Of a stretch of DNA of 30,099 nucleotides, positions 1 to 7,493 are shown piece by piece. Below the pieces are notes generated by a model. It had not been told where the DNA came from, made no database searches, and saw nothing but the letters and a program-made list of their open reading frames with translations. The stretch is taken from contig JAFPXU010000120.1 of the NCBI GenBank assembly GCA_017394605.1, positions 1 through 30,099 on the forward strand. Reading direction: 5' to 3'. Position 1 is the first letter of the stretch. The number at the start of each line of letters is the position of its first letter. The position numbers and the translations under genes are program-made. Source of the DNA: Clostridia bacterium (GTDB lineage Bacteria; Bacillota_A; Clostridia; Christensenellales; CAG-138).

Positions 1-705
1 AAAATAGCTAACAGCAATGAGTTTTCTTATATTGAAGCTTTTAATAATAGGACTAAGCATATATGCGACGTTTATTTAAAGCTATCAATGGCAATCATGG
101 GTGGCGAAAATGAGTCAACAATTAACCCCTTTCTAAAAAAACGAATGCAGCATCAACGGCAGACAGTTTCGGAATATCTCACATCGATTTACGATTTCGC
201 ATCGAACGCGTATTCTGAGCTATTATCTGAGTTAAAAGTGGAAATACCTAAAAAGCAGCTTGTTGAAAACAGATTTCATAAGGTTAAAGTTTATCAGCAA
301 AAATTTAAATCCGATACGGAGAACGGCTATTCAATAGTCTATATTGATGCAATTACAGATATAGCAAATATGCCCGATGAAATTGAAGTTTTACTGGTAT
401 GTGAACTGGATGGTGAAATTACAGCCAAGAATTGCCCAATAAAAACTATCTATATTAAAGATCCTCAAACGGATCATAATTATATAGGGCGGTATATATC
501 AACAGATATCAGCGGAGATGATACATTGCTAAAATATAGAAAGTATCAAAAATATCCGTATATTGAGGGAACTCTCCCCTTGTGTTTTCAAGCAATGTCT
601 GAAGCAGAGAATAAAGGCGTTTTTTATCATGCGAATCCCTTCATGGATATTACGACTATAAGCGATGACGAAGATTTCTTAAAGCGTGTCCAACTGCCAT
701 TTTGA
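1..705 (+). CDS. Hypothetical protein, 5' end cut off by the window edge
   Basis: The frame is already open at base 1 and stays open to a TGA at 703-705, so at least 234 residues are visible and the true start lies outside the window. The internal ATG codons at 79 and 88 have no convincing ribosome binding site, so I treat the gene as partial. The protein is hydrophilic, without signal peptide or membrane segment. It has a helical N-terminal half followed by a mixed alpha/beta half containing YSIVYIDAITDIA and EIEVLLVCELDGEI. I do not recognise the family. Base composition is clearly AT-rich and the codons favour A/T at third positions, unlike every gene to its right, which suggests recent transfer or an accessory locus. 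It ends in a shared bidirectional terminator facing the exonuclease gene. Confidence 0.75.
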   Translation, partial: KIANSNEFSYIEAFNNRTKHICDVYLKLSMAIMGGENESTINPFLKKRMQHQRQTVSEYLTSIYDFASNAYSELLSELKVEIPKKQLVENRFHKVKVYQQKFKSDTENGYSIVYIDAITDIANMPDEIEVLLVCELDGEITAKNCPIKTIYIKDPQTDHNYIGRYISTDISGDDTLLKYRKYQKYPYIEGTLPLCFQAMSEAENKGVFYHANPFMDITTISDDEDFLKRVQLPF

Positions 706-772
706 TACCAATACGAGAGTTCGAATCCAGCTATCAAAAACGTAAATCCATCTTTTTCGTACCCCACAGACA

Positions 773-806
773 AAACAGGGGCTGTGAAAACAGTCCCTGT
801 TTTTTG
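773..806. terminator. Bidirectional rho-independent terminator between convergent genes
   Basis: A 12-bp stem, aacaggggctgt at 774-785 and acagtccctgtt at 790-801 with one G-U pair, closes a GAAA tetraloop. It is followed by a T run to 805. On the other strand the stem is followed by a short T run from caaaa. It can end both the left-edge gene and the exonuclease gene. Confidence 0.85.
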
Positions 807-856
807 TCCCGTTAATGTATCCGTTTTTTGACTCTGCGGTTTTACCGTGCAGGCGT

Positions 857-1390
857 TCAGACCATCCGATAGGTTCTGATGATACTTCTTTCGTCGGCTC
901 CCGATTCGAAATAACGAAGCAGTATTTCCGCGCAGGCACGGCTGTCGCTGTCCGCCTTATGGTGGTCGAGACCGATCCCGTAATAATCGCAGAGAACGTC
1001 AAGACCGTGAGAAATGCCCGGGACGATCCTTCTTCCTATCTGCACCGTGCAGCAGTATTTCACCGCGGGCTTCCAAAGGATTCCGTACCCTTGCAGACAC
1101 TTTTTCAAAACGCTCAGGTCGAAAACCGCGTTATGGGCTACAAGAATGCCGGAAGACATGATCGGCTCTATTTTTCCCCACAGTTCAGGAAAGATCGGTG
1201 CGGAAGACACCGTATCCTCATCGATTCCCGTAAGCTGCGTATTGAAGTAATCGAAATAGGTCTCCGGATTCACCAGAGAGTAGAATTCATCCGATACCGC
1301 ACCGTTTTCGATCACAGAGATTCCGATCGCGCTCATTCTGTTGCAATAGCGGTTCGGCGTTTCCACATCGAACGCAACATACCGGTACAA
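857..1390 (-). CDS. DEDDh-family 3'-5' exonuclease (DnaQ/PolC epsilon-like)
   Basis: This is a stand-alone 177-residue exonuclease domain of the DnaQ superfamily, which removes nucleotides from 3' ends of DNA or RNA using two metal ions. All motifs are visible: Exo I FDVETPN near the N-terminus (Asp and Glu), Exo II HNAVFDLSVL in the middle (Asp) and Exo III HHKADSDSRACAEIL near the C-terminus (His and Asp). The start is a TTG at 1388-1390, immediately before TACCGGTATGTT, with a good GGGAGGG ribosome binding site about 6 bases upstream. There is no ATG at the right place. The length fits a single catalytic domain without polymerase or BRCT fusion. Proofreading, RNA turnover or DNA repair are all possible and the sequence does not decide. 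It is transcribed toward the terminator at 773-806. Confidence 0.9.
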   Translation of the reverse strand: MYRYVAFDVETPNRYCNRMSAIGISVIENGAVSDEFYSLVNPETYFDYFNTQLTGIDEDTVSSAPIFPELWGKIEPIMSSGILVAHNAVFDLSVLKKCLQGYGILWKPAVKYCCTVQIGRRIVPGISHGLDVLCDYYGIGLDHHKADSDSRACAEILLRYFESGADERSIIRTYRMV

Positions 1391-1451
1391 CGGACACCCT
1401 CCCTTCTGCCGGCTTCCGGCATTCTGTCCTGATCGTCTTCAAATACACGCA

Positions 1452-1496
1452 CATCCCGGACGAGGCCCTTACGGTTCGCCTCTGAAGTCCGGGATG
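1452..1496. repeat. Intergenic inverted repeat (possible terminator or RNA hairpin)
   Basis: catcccgga at 1452-1460 pairs with tccgggatg at 1488-1496. An inner arm pairs gaggc at 1462-1466 with gcctc at 1478-1482. It lies downstream of the DUF4298 gene and upstream of the exonuclease. No T run follows on either strand, so it is not a standard rho-independent terminator. It could protect an mRNA end or bind a protein. Confidence 0.5.
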
Positions 1497-1522
1497 CCTG
1501 TCCGTACATTTCGCAGCTCAGT

Positions 1523-1837
1523 TTATGTGTCGCGGGCAGCGTTCGCTGTTTCGACCGCTATCGTTCCGGTTCTTTCAAGCAGTTCCCGGTTATCGTCCAG
1601 CAGATGATCGATCCCGTCTTCCGACAATACGCCGCACAGAAGATCTTCCGGAAGCTCGTTCCGCTCGGACGCTTCGAAGTCCTCTTTCCATTCGTCGCCG
1701 GTATAATATGCTTCCAGCTCCGATATCTTCTGCTGTGCGCAGATAAACGCGTCGAGCGCTTCGCCGTATCGCTTCAATACCGACGCAGACTCATTCAGAA
1801 GGTTCTCATAGTACTGGATTCTATTGATCCGATTCAT
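1523..1837 (-). CDS. DUF4298 domain protein
   Basis: A 104-residue acidic, helical protein. It matches the DUF4298 pattern as I know it: a helical MNRINRIQYYENLLNES start, a central ELEAYYTGDEWKEDFEA segment and a C-terminal LLCGVLSEDGIDHLLDDN segment. The family has no established biochemical role. The start is the ATG at 1835-1837, which overlaps the stop of the channel gene as ATGA and has a GGCGGG-type site in front. A longer frame to 1867 exists but would begin well inside the upstream gene. Translational coupling to the channel gene suggests it works with that protein, perhaps as a small cytoplasmic partner. This is inference. There is no membrane segment or signal peptide. Confidence 0.8.
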   Translation of the reverse strand: MNRINRIQYYENLLNESASVLKRYGEALDAFICAQQKISELEAYYTGDEWKEDFEASERNELPEDLLCGVLSEDGIDHLLDDNRELLERTGTIAVETANAARDT

Positions 1838-3396
1838 GATTCGCCCGCCTCGTTTTTTTGTTCCCATTCAGCAAGTCTGCCCAGCATTTCCCATGCGTAG
1901 GCGTCTTTCTTTCTTTCCGACTCCGTCAGCATGCTGTACGGCATGATCTGCGGATGAAGCCTGAGCGCATTGTTCCGTACGGGGTCCCGGCGCCAGTTGT
2001 ACATCTGATAAAAACGCATCCATCTCCTGTGCTCCATTTCCTGAAGGATGTCGGCCTGCGTACCGTACAGTTCCAGAAACCGCTCGTACGCAGCCCTGCA
2101 GTCCTCGCGGGTCAGTTCCGTCAGGTCTTTCCTGTTCAGCAGATACCTGGCCTTCACGATCAGATGATCCGCCGCAGCGATGTTTGCCTGGCGCAGGAAC
2201 GGCGTAAGATCCCTCCATTCGACAGGCTGAGAGGCGCCCTCGTTGTAGATATCGTTGAGAAGGACAGCTCGCCGGTTCACCTCATCCTTCATCACGAACT
2301 CGGGCGTGATGCTCTTTTCCCGGTTACCGAACGAATCGATTCCGGGAACCGGATCCGAAAGCCGCACATGTACCGAGCCAGTACTGCAGAACCAGCTGCG
2401 GAGTTTCTCAAATGCGTCGACATTATCCGTGTCGTCATCGAAGGATAAGATGATGCGGTCAGCACGGCTGATCACGTCCCTCGCGCAGGTCCATTCTTCC
2501 GGATGGAAAACGAGGGTGTCCTCGTTCGGATCGCTTCCGTCCAGCGCGCGCACGATTTCCGTGTGAAGCGTTGCGAATCCCTCGCTGTCATCGAACACAT
2601 GATATTCCGCCAAGCGGCCGGGCTCGAACACGTTGGTCATCAGCGCCCGTTCCAGAAGGGCACTTCCGGCGTCCCCACACCCGATGAGCACAACGACGCT
2701 TTCATCTTTCTTCAGGGGGTGTTCCTTCCAGTACTGTCGGCTTACTGCCTCCCTGGGGCTGAACAGCTGCATGCACGGAGCCAGATGCTCCGCGTTAAGA
2801 TCTGCCATGCAGTAACTTGCAAGTTCCCGCTCCGCCGCGTCCATAGCTTCCGTATAGTTTTCCCACGGATCGGGCCTCACGCAGAATACGGAGAGTCCCT
2901 CCGTTCCGCCGCGCATCTTTATGAGCCCGGCAGAATCGAAGTTCATGCGGACCACATTCCCTCCGTCCACATATCCCTGTTTCTCTTCCGGAAAGATCAG
3001 AAGGCATTCCGGATCATCGTCGGACAGTGCCCGCGCAAGTGCGGCGGCGTCCTCGCTTTCAAAGGAAAAAGCGTACCACCGGCGGTTCCTGCCCAACCGC
3101 AGGCGAAGCCTCGGGATGAACATCCCGCCGATCAACCTGAGCCCGACGCCGATAATGGCGGTCAAAACGCCGAGGCTGCACAGAGCAAAGATCAGGCCGA
3201 GCACCCTGCCCAATCCGGTAACCGGAGAAAGATCGCCGTATCCAACGGTCGTCAGCGTAATCAGGGAGTACCACAGCGCGTCGCCGACGTTCTTAATCGT
3301 AGCGTTCGGCGCGCCGGATTCCGCAAGAAGCAGAAGTCCGAGTATCACGATATATATGACCAGCGCGGTCAGGATCAATCGGACGTTTTTCTTCAT
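1834..3396 (-). CDS. Two-TM potassium channel with TrkA-N-like and RyR-like cytoplasmic domains
   Basis: A 520-residue membrane protein. Residues 8-25 and about 64-90 are membrane helices flanking a pore loop with the canonical potassium filter TTVGYGD at 49-55. A cytoplasmic region follows. A nucleotide-binding Rossmann motif GCGDAG sits at 239-244, typical of TrkA-N/RCK domains that gate channels with NAD(H) or other nucleotides. The C-terminus (about 385-505) matches the ryanodine-receptor RyR repeat pattern: EHRRWMRFYQMYNW at 455-468, then LHPQIMPYSML at 480-490 and a conserved Asp at 499. The gene begins with ATG overlapping the upstream gene's stop (ATGA at 3393-3396) and ends overlapping the DUF4298 start. 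The likely role is a ligand-gated potassium channel in the plasma membrane. The ligand is unknown. RyR assignment is by pattern only. Confidence 0.88.
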   Translation of the reverse strand: MKKNVRLILTALVIYIVILGLLLLAESGAPNATIKNVGDALWYSLITLTTVGYGDLSPVTGLGRVLGLIFALCSLGVLTAIIGVGLRLIGGMFIPRLRLRLGRNRRWYAFSFESEDAAALARALSDDDPECLLIFPEEKQGYVDGGNVVRMNFDSAGLIKMRGGTEGLSVFCVRPDPWENYTEAMDAAERELASYCMADLNAEHLAPCMQLFSPREAVSRQYWKEHPLKKDESVVVLIGCGDAGSALLERALMTNVFEPGRLAEYHVFDDSEGFATLHTEIVRALDGSDPNEDTLVFHPEEWTCARDVISRADRIILSFDDDTDNVDAFEKLRSWFCSTGSVHVRLSDPVPGIDSFGNREKSITPEFVMKDEVNRRAVLLNDIYNEGASQPVEWRDLTPFLRQANIAAADHLIVKARYLLNRKDLTELTREDCRAAYERFLELYGTQADILQEMEHRRWMRFYQMYNWRRDPVRNNALRLHPQIMPYSMLTESERKKDAYAWEMLGRLAEWEQKNEAGES

Positions 3397-5264
3397 CTGT
3401 CAGACTCCTCGCCCGCCCGCAGAAGTTTCGGGAGAGCCAGCACATTGTTGGTATCGTACTGCTTATAATCCACGCTGCGCCCCGTTACGGCGCTAACCTT
3501 GAGAGATAGCGCGTCCAGCTCATCCCAGGAGATGAGGCACGCATGGGTGCGCGCAGCGGTATCCCTCGCGATCCGGACGGTGGGCGGAATGCCTTCCTCC
3601 TGGCAGCGGCGCCACTCGGCGGCGTTGGCTTCAAATTCCTCGTCCGACATGGTACGGTAGCCGTTTGCAAAATGAAAAGCGTTCCAGCGGAGATGCTCCG
3701 TCTTTCCCAGGTTTTCCAGCATCTTTTCCGAAGGATGCCAGTTTCCCTCGAGCATTTCCTCCCTGCTGCTTCCGGAAGCCCGGATAAAAGCCGGCAGGAA
3801 CTCTGCCGACGCGCGGGAGGACATCTTGCTGAAGCTGTCACACGCCACCCATTTTTCCCAGTCGCATTTTTCTGAGGTATCGTATACCGAATTGATGATG
3901 ATGGCATTCCGGTCCGCGTTTTCAGCGGAAAGAAACGCCTGCGAGTAGATACCCATTGTCAGGATCGGACTTCCCACCCGCTCCTGATAATACACTCCCG
4001 TATCTCCGCAGCGAACCACGGCGATGTTTTCCGCGCCGCGCCGCTGCAGATACAGCATGAGATTATCGGAGATCTCCCGGTTGTTTTCATCGTCCCCGGT
4101 GCATACCGCAATCAGTTTCAGCGAAGAAAGCCTCTGCTGAATGAAATCATAAAAATCGGAACTCCGCGCGTCCGCCTGAACGCTGCGGATCTCGTACTTG
4201 TTCAGAAGTTCCGGGCTGTCGGCTTTGATATATCCCGCCTCGGCGGAATACGACGGCGAGAAGACCGTTGCCCTGAAGCAGCTTCCCGAAAACTGGGCGT
4301 TCATCACAAGCTGTTTCAGCGCTGCCTGGCCGTGAGAACCGAATCCCACGATAACACATTCGTAATCCTCCATCGCCATACCGTCCCCGTCAAAGGAAAC
4401 GGACTCCCATGGCGGACACAGTCGGATCAGTGCCCTCGCGGTCAGATCGCTCGAGTCATATACGCTGACATAGCCGAATCCGTACTGCTCCTGCGAAACC
4501 TGAAGCATGGAAGTGATGATGTCCTCCGCTCCCGGAAGCGTGACGCGGGTATTCTCCGCCGGGATGCCCAGCTGCTCCAGGGATTCCTTCAGGCGCATCG
4601 CGAAAAACAGATCCCGGTCGGAGTCCGCGTCGATGGCGTAGACCGTAAGCGTGCGGTTGCCCAGATGAAGCCTGCGAATGGTCCTGTCGTCGCATGCCAC
4701 GGCAGAAGGGCCGATCAGTGCGGACATTCCCATTGCGTTCAGGTCATTCACCGTTATATTGGATGCGTTGTCCGAGATGAAAACCACGGAGCTCTTTCCG
4801 GTAGCAAGGCACTCCTGACCGAGAGCGATGCTTCTGTCATTGATGCCGTAGATCAGCGTCAGATCCCCGCGGCGTGAGAGAAGAAAGCTGAGATGGCGCA
4901 GGGCTTCCGCCCCGAGGGTCTTCATTGCGGCGCTCGCGGTGGAGAAAAAGGCAAGTGTATGGATCAGCCAGAATCCGACAAGACCGGCCGTGCCGGAAAC
5001 AGGCCACGTGCCGCTGATCGTCGCAAGTTCGTTGACACCAACGAACATGCGGAATATGAACACAGGCGTTCGGATCGTGGTCAGAAGCAGGTTCCCGGAC
5101 ACTTCGTAATATCCGATTCCGTAATAAAACAGGCCGCCCACCACGGTTATGATCATGGACACGACCACCAGCTTGGAAAACAAGGCAGGCTTGAGCGTCA
5201 TGGTGAGCAATACTGCCAGAATGATGGCGCCGCCCAGCAGCACCGGCGCTAGGTAAAGGGTCAT
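3393..5264 (-). CDS. Multi-TM protein with two Rossmann-like domains and a RyR-like domain
   Basis: A 623-residue relative of the downstream channel protein. It has about three to four hydrophobic segments within residues 4-115, but no TVGYG filter. A first degenerate Rossmann region starts around 134 (LTLIYGINDRS). A second has a clean GFGSHG loop at 307-312. The C-terminal RyR-like region shows EHLRWNAFHFANGY at 523-536 and HACLISWDEL at 574-583, the same arrangement as in the neighbour. It starts at ATG 5264 with AAGGAG six bases upstream, and has its own promoter in the gap before it. It is probably a regulatory or heteromeric partner of the filter-bearing channel, since the two are translationally coupled. 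Transport activity of its own is not supported by a visible motif. Confidence 0.82.
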   Translation of the reverse strand: MTLYLAPVLLGGAIILAVLLTMTLKPALFSKLVVVSMIITVVGGLFYYGIGYYEVSGNLLLTTIRTPVFIFRMFVGVNELATISGTWPVSGTAGLVGFWLIHTLAFFSTASAAMKTLGAEALRHLSFLLSRRGDLTLIYGINDRSIALGQECLATGKSSVVFISDNASNITVNDLNAMGMSALIGPSAVACDDRTIRRLHLGNRTLTVYAIDADSDRDLFFAMRLKESLEQLGIPAENTRVTLPGAEDIITSMLQVSQEQYGFGYVSVYDSSDLTARALIRLCPPWESVSFDGDGMAMEDYECVIVGFGSHGQAALKQLVMNAQFSGSCFRATVFSPSYSAEAGYIKADSPELLNKYEIRSVQADARSSDFYDFIQQRLSSLKLIAVCTGDDENNREISDNLMLYLQRRGAENIAVVRCGDTGVYYQERVGSPILTMGIYSQAFLSAENADRNAIIINSVYDTSEKCDWEKWVACDSFSKMSSRASAEFLPAFIRASGSSREEMLEGNWHPSEKMLENLGKTEHLRWNAFHFANGYRTMSDEEFEANAAEWRRCQEEGIPPTVRIARDTAARTHACLISWDELDALSLKVSAVTGRSVDYKQYDTNNVLALPKLLRAGEESDR

Positions 5265-5336
5265 ATCTGTCTCCTTGAAAAAAGGACGTTTATCGTTTGA
5301 GACGTTCGGATCTTATCCGTCCGTCTGTTTAAACTG

Positions 5337-5365
5337 ATCATAGAGGAATCGTTCCCGGAAATCAA
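5337..5365 (-). promoter_or_regulatory. Sigma-A-type promoter for the channel/DUF4298 genes
   Basis: On the minus strand a TTGATT box (5360-5365) lies 17 bases from a TATGAT box (5337-5342). The roughly 70-base leader that follows contains a small hairpin, cggat-ctt-atccg at 5307-5319. No terminator was seen between the TIR-TPR gene and this promoter, so read-through is also possible. Confidence 0.6.
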
Positions 5366-5432
5366 TCTGAAAAGCCGTCGGGATCATACCTCTTTTTCTG
5401 ACATAAACTCACGGGATGAAAACGGTACGCGT

Positions 5433-7493
5433 TCACAAAAGACCGATCCTCCTGAGGAGATCCGCCTTGTCTCCGAGCGGCATACCGGCGCGTTCCTGCG
5501 CGTCGAGATCCCTGCGGATCATCTCGACCTGTCCCTCGCCGAGAGATGCGACCGAAGTAAACAGCATTTCCGCGTCCTCCTCGTACCCACAGTAAAGGCA
5601 TGCGTATGCGAGGACCAGATCCACGAAAGCATTATCCGGTTGAAGCTGGTATGCCTCATATGCGGCGTCAAAAGCCCCGTTGAAATCCCGCTCGTGAATC
5701 AGTTTGAAGTAGGAATCCCATGCGTGGTACTGCGCCTGATCAAATTCCCCGAGTCCTTCCAACGCAGATCTGTACACCTTAAGGCCTTCTTCAAAATACT
5801 CTCTGGATCGGTCGTAGTCGGCCAATCTAAAAGTGTTTTCCCCGAGATTGAGCATGTACATCGCATAGTACGAGCTGTCAGAAATAGATCCCGTCTGCAC
5901 AGCAAGAGATTTCATAATACTCGACGCACGAATAAAAAGCTTATCTGCCCCCGCATAATCCTCATGAGTACTGTGGCTCATTGCAAAGTTATTATAGAGG
6001 TCCGCCAGATCACGCTGATACGAGGTGTTTTCCTTATCCTGTGCAAGCAGTTCCGCTTCTTCGATCGCGACAGTATAAACCTCATCTGCCTCGCTGAATT
6101 TACCAGCGTCGGTCAATACAACCGCAAGCATGCTCATGCACTGCACTGCCCACGCCCTGTTCTGAAGGGAATTGTCCGCATCCAGCAGCTTTTCACAGTA
6201 ATCGCATGCAGCCCGCAGATGAGACTCCGCCTCAGAAAACCTACCCGTGCGGTACAGCAGCACACCATAATTCTGGTGGACCCGTGAAGCGGTCTCATAA
6301 TTCATGCCTCCCGCATTGTGCTCTAGCATGCTGATAGATAGATCGAAATACTCAGCCGCTTTTTCACTGTCACCCGAATCGGTCGCATTGGCACCTGCGT
6401 TCCGATAAAAATCTGCAAGCAGTTCAGGATCTCCACCGTATGCTGCCTGTCTTTCAATCGCGGTCTGATATGCTCCCGATGCCTCCACATAACGGCCAGA
6501 AGCATGGTACAGATTACCTAGATTATTGTATGCCGAAGCAAGCTTTTCGCCGCTTCCCTCCGTGCCCCGCTCCAAGAGATTTTCATAACTCTCTATGGCC
6601 GTCTTCTGCGCTGAAACGGCATCCTCATAATGTCCGAGCACCGCTCCGGCATTGGCAAGCTTTTCGTAATTCGCCGCAGCCTCGTTCTCCGCCGCGTCAC
6701 GATTCAAGGACATCCGCAGAATGGAGTTGATATCCTCCGTGTTGCGCGTGAGGATATCTGCGATGCGGCTGTAGGCTCCGGGTATGTTGGTCAGACGGTC
6801 GGGAAGCGAATAGGTCAGTTCGTTTAGAATGCGCATGGATGCCGCTTCGCGCTTCTGCGCGGTATCACGGTAGTCACGCGCAAGATGCATGAGGCCGAGG
6901 GAAACGCCCGCCACGGCGGCGAATGCTGCGATTCCCGCTGCAACCTTCGCGGCAAATCGGCGGTTCTTCCGGAGTTTGTGCTCTCTGAGCAGCTCCGCCT
7001 CCGTGCATCCCGCGATCTCCGATATGGCGCGCAACAGTTCCGTCTCGGCTTTCGCCATCATCTTTTTGACGTTGTTTCCGGGCGTCCGGATATCCATGAT
7101 ACGCCCCTCAAGATCGGGGACTTTTTTCAGGGAAGCAGGGAAAGACCGTTCGGGATCGCCGGAGATCAGAAGCGGATAGATATGTTCCGCCCTCCCGAGT
7201 TCGATAAATGTCGCGACTTCGCGGTCGACCCACTCCGAACTCGGCGTATCAGTCGAGCAGACAATAATCAGGCAGTTGGTCGAGCGTAGCGCCTGATCGA
7301 TCGTGTCGGACAGGATCCTGCTGACGGACAGCTCCTCCGTATCCCGGAAGGCGCGCTGCACATCCACGCACCCCTGATCCCGAAGCGGTTTCGGCACACG
7401 GTAGCTCTCGACCAGATTGAAACATTTCTGGGTTATCTCGCCGTCAAGCGGCTTATGCCGGTAGCTGAAGAAGACGTCATAGGAATAACTCAT
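5433..7493 (-). CDS. TIR domain-TM-TPR protein
   Basis: A 686-residue protein. Residues 4-110 form a TIR domain: YDVFFSYRHKPLDGE at the start, then VCSTDTPSSEWVDREV. Trp88 and Glu92 in the WxxxE arrangement match the catalytic Glu region of NAD-cleaving TIR enzymes. A membrane helix (about 181-203) follows. From about 265 to the end there are roughly eight to nine tetratricopeptide repeats with the usual Gly/Tyr/Ala spacing, for example EKLASAYNNLGNLYHASGRY. TIR domains of this kind hydrolyse or cyclise NAD. TPRs bind protein partners. Because there is one TM helix, TIR and TPR should lie on opposite sides of the membrane unless the helix is not spanning, so topology is worth testing. ATG at 7493 overlaps the stop of the TIR-like gene (ATGA). 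A sensor-effector role is inferred. Confidence 0.88.
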   Translation of the reverse strand: MSYSYDVFFSYRHKPLDGEITQKCFNLVESYRVPKPLRDQGCVDVQRAFRDTEELSVSRILSDTIDQALRSTNCLIIVCSTDTPSSEWVDREVATFIELGRAEHIYPLLISGDPERSFPASLKKVPDLEGRIMDIRTPGNNVKKMMAKAETELLRAISEIAGCTEAELLREHKLRKNRRFAAKVAAGIAAFAAVAGVSLGLMHLARDYRDTAQKREAASMRILNELTYSLPDRLTNIPGAYSRIADILTRNTEDINSILRMSLNRDAAENEAAANYEKLANAGAVLGHYEDAVSAQKTAIESYENLLERGTEGSGEKLASAYNNLGNLYHASGRYVEASGAYQTAIERQAAYGGDPELLADFYRNAGANATDSGDSEKAAEYFDLSISMLEHNAGGMNYETASRVHQNYGVLLYRTGRFSEAESHLRAACDYCEKLLDADNSLQNRAWAVQCMSMLAVVLTDAGKFSEADEVYTVAIEEAELLAQDKENTSYQRDLADLYNNFAMSHSTHEDYAGADKLFIRASSIMKSLAVQTGSISDSSYYAMYMLNLGENTFRLADYDRSREYFEEGLKVYRSALEGLGEFDQAQYHAWDSYFKLIHERDFNGAFDAAYEAYQLQPDNAFVDLVLAYACLYCGYEEDAEMLFTSVASLGEGQVEMIRRDLDAQERAGMPLGDKADLLRRIGLL

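Noticed and set aside
715..740. Possible tRNA gene
   Set aside because: Only a T-loop-like core is present. The T-stem does not pair and no acceptor, D or anticodon arms can be found.
815..1432. 205-codon open frame on the plus strand
   Set aside because: Antisense to the exonuclease gene, which has all three catalytic motifs.
2503..3468. 321-codon open frame on the plus strand
   Set aside because: Antisense to the potassium channel gene and lacking a ribosome binding site or recognisable domain.
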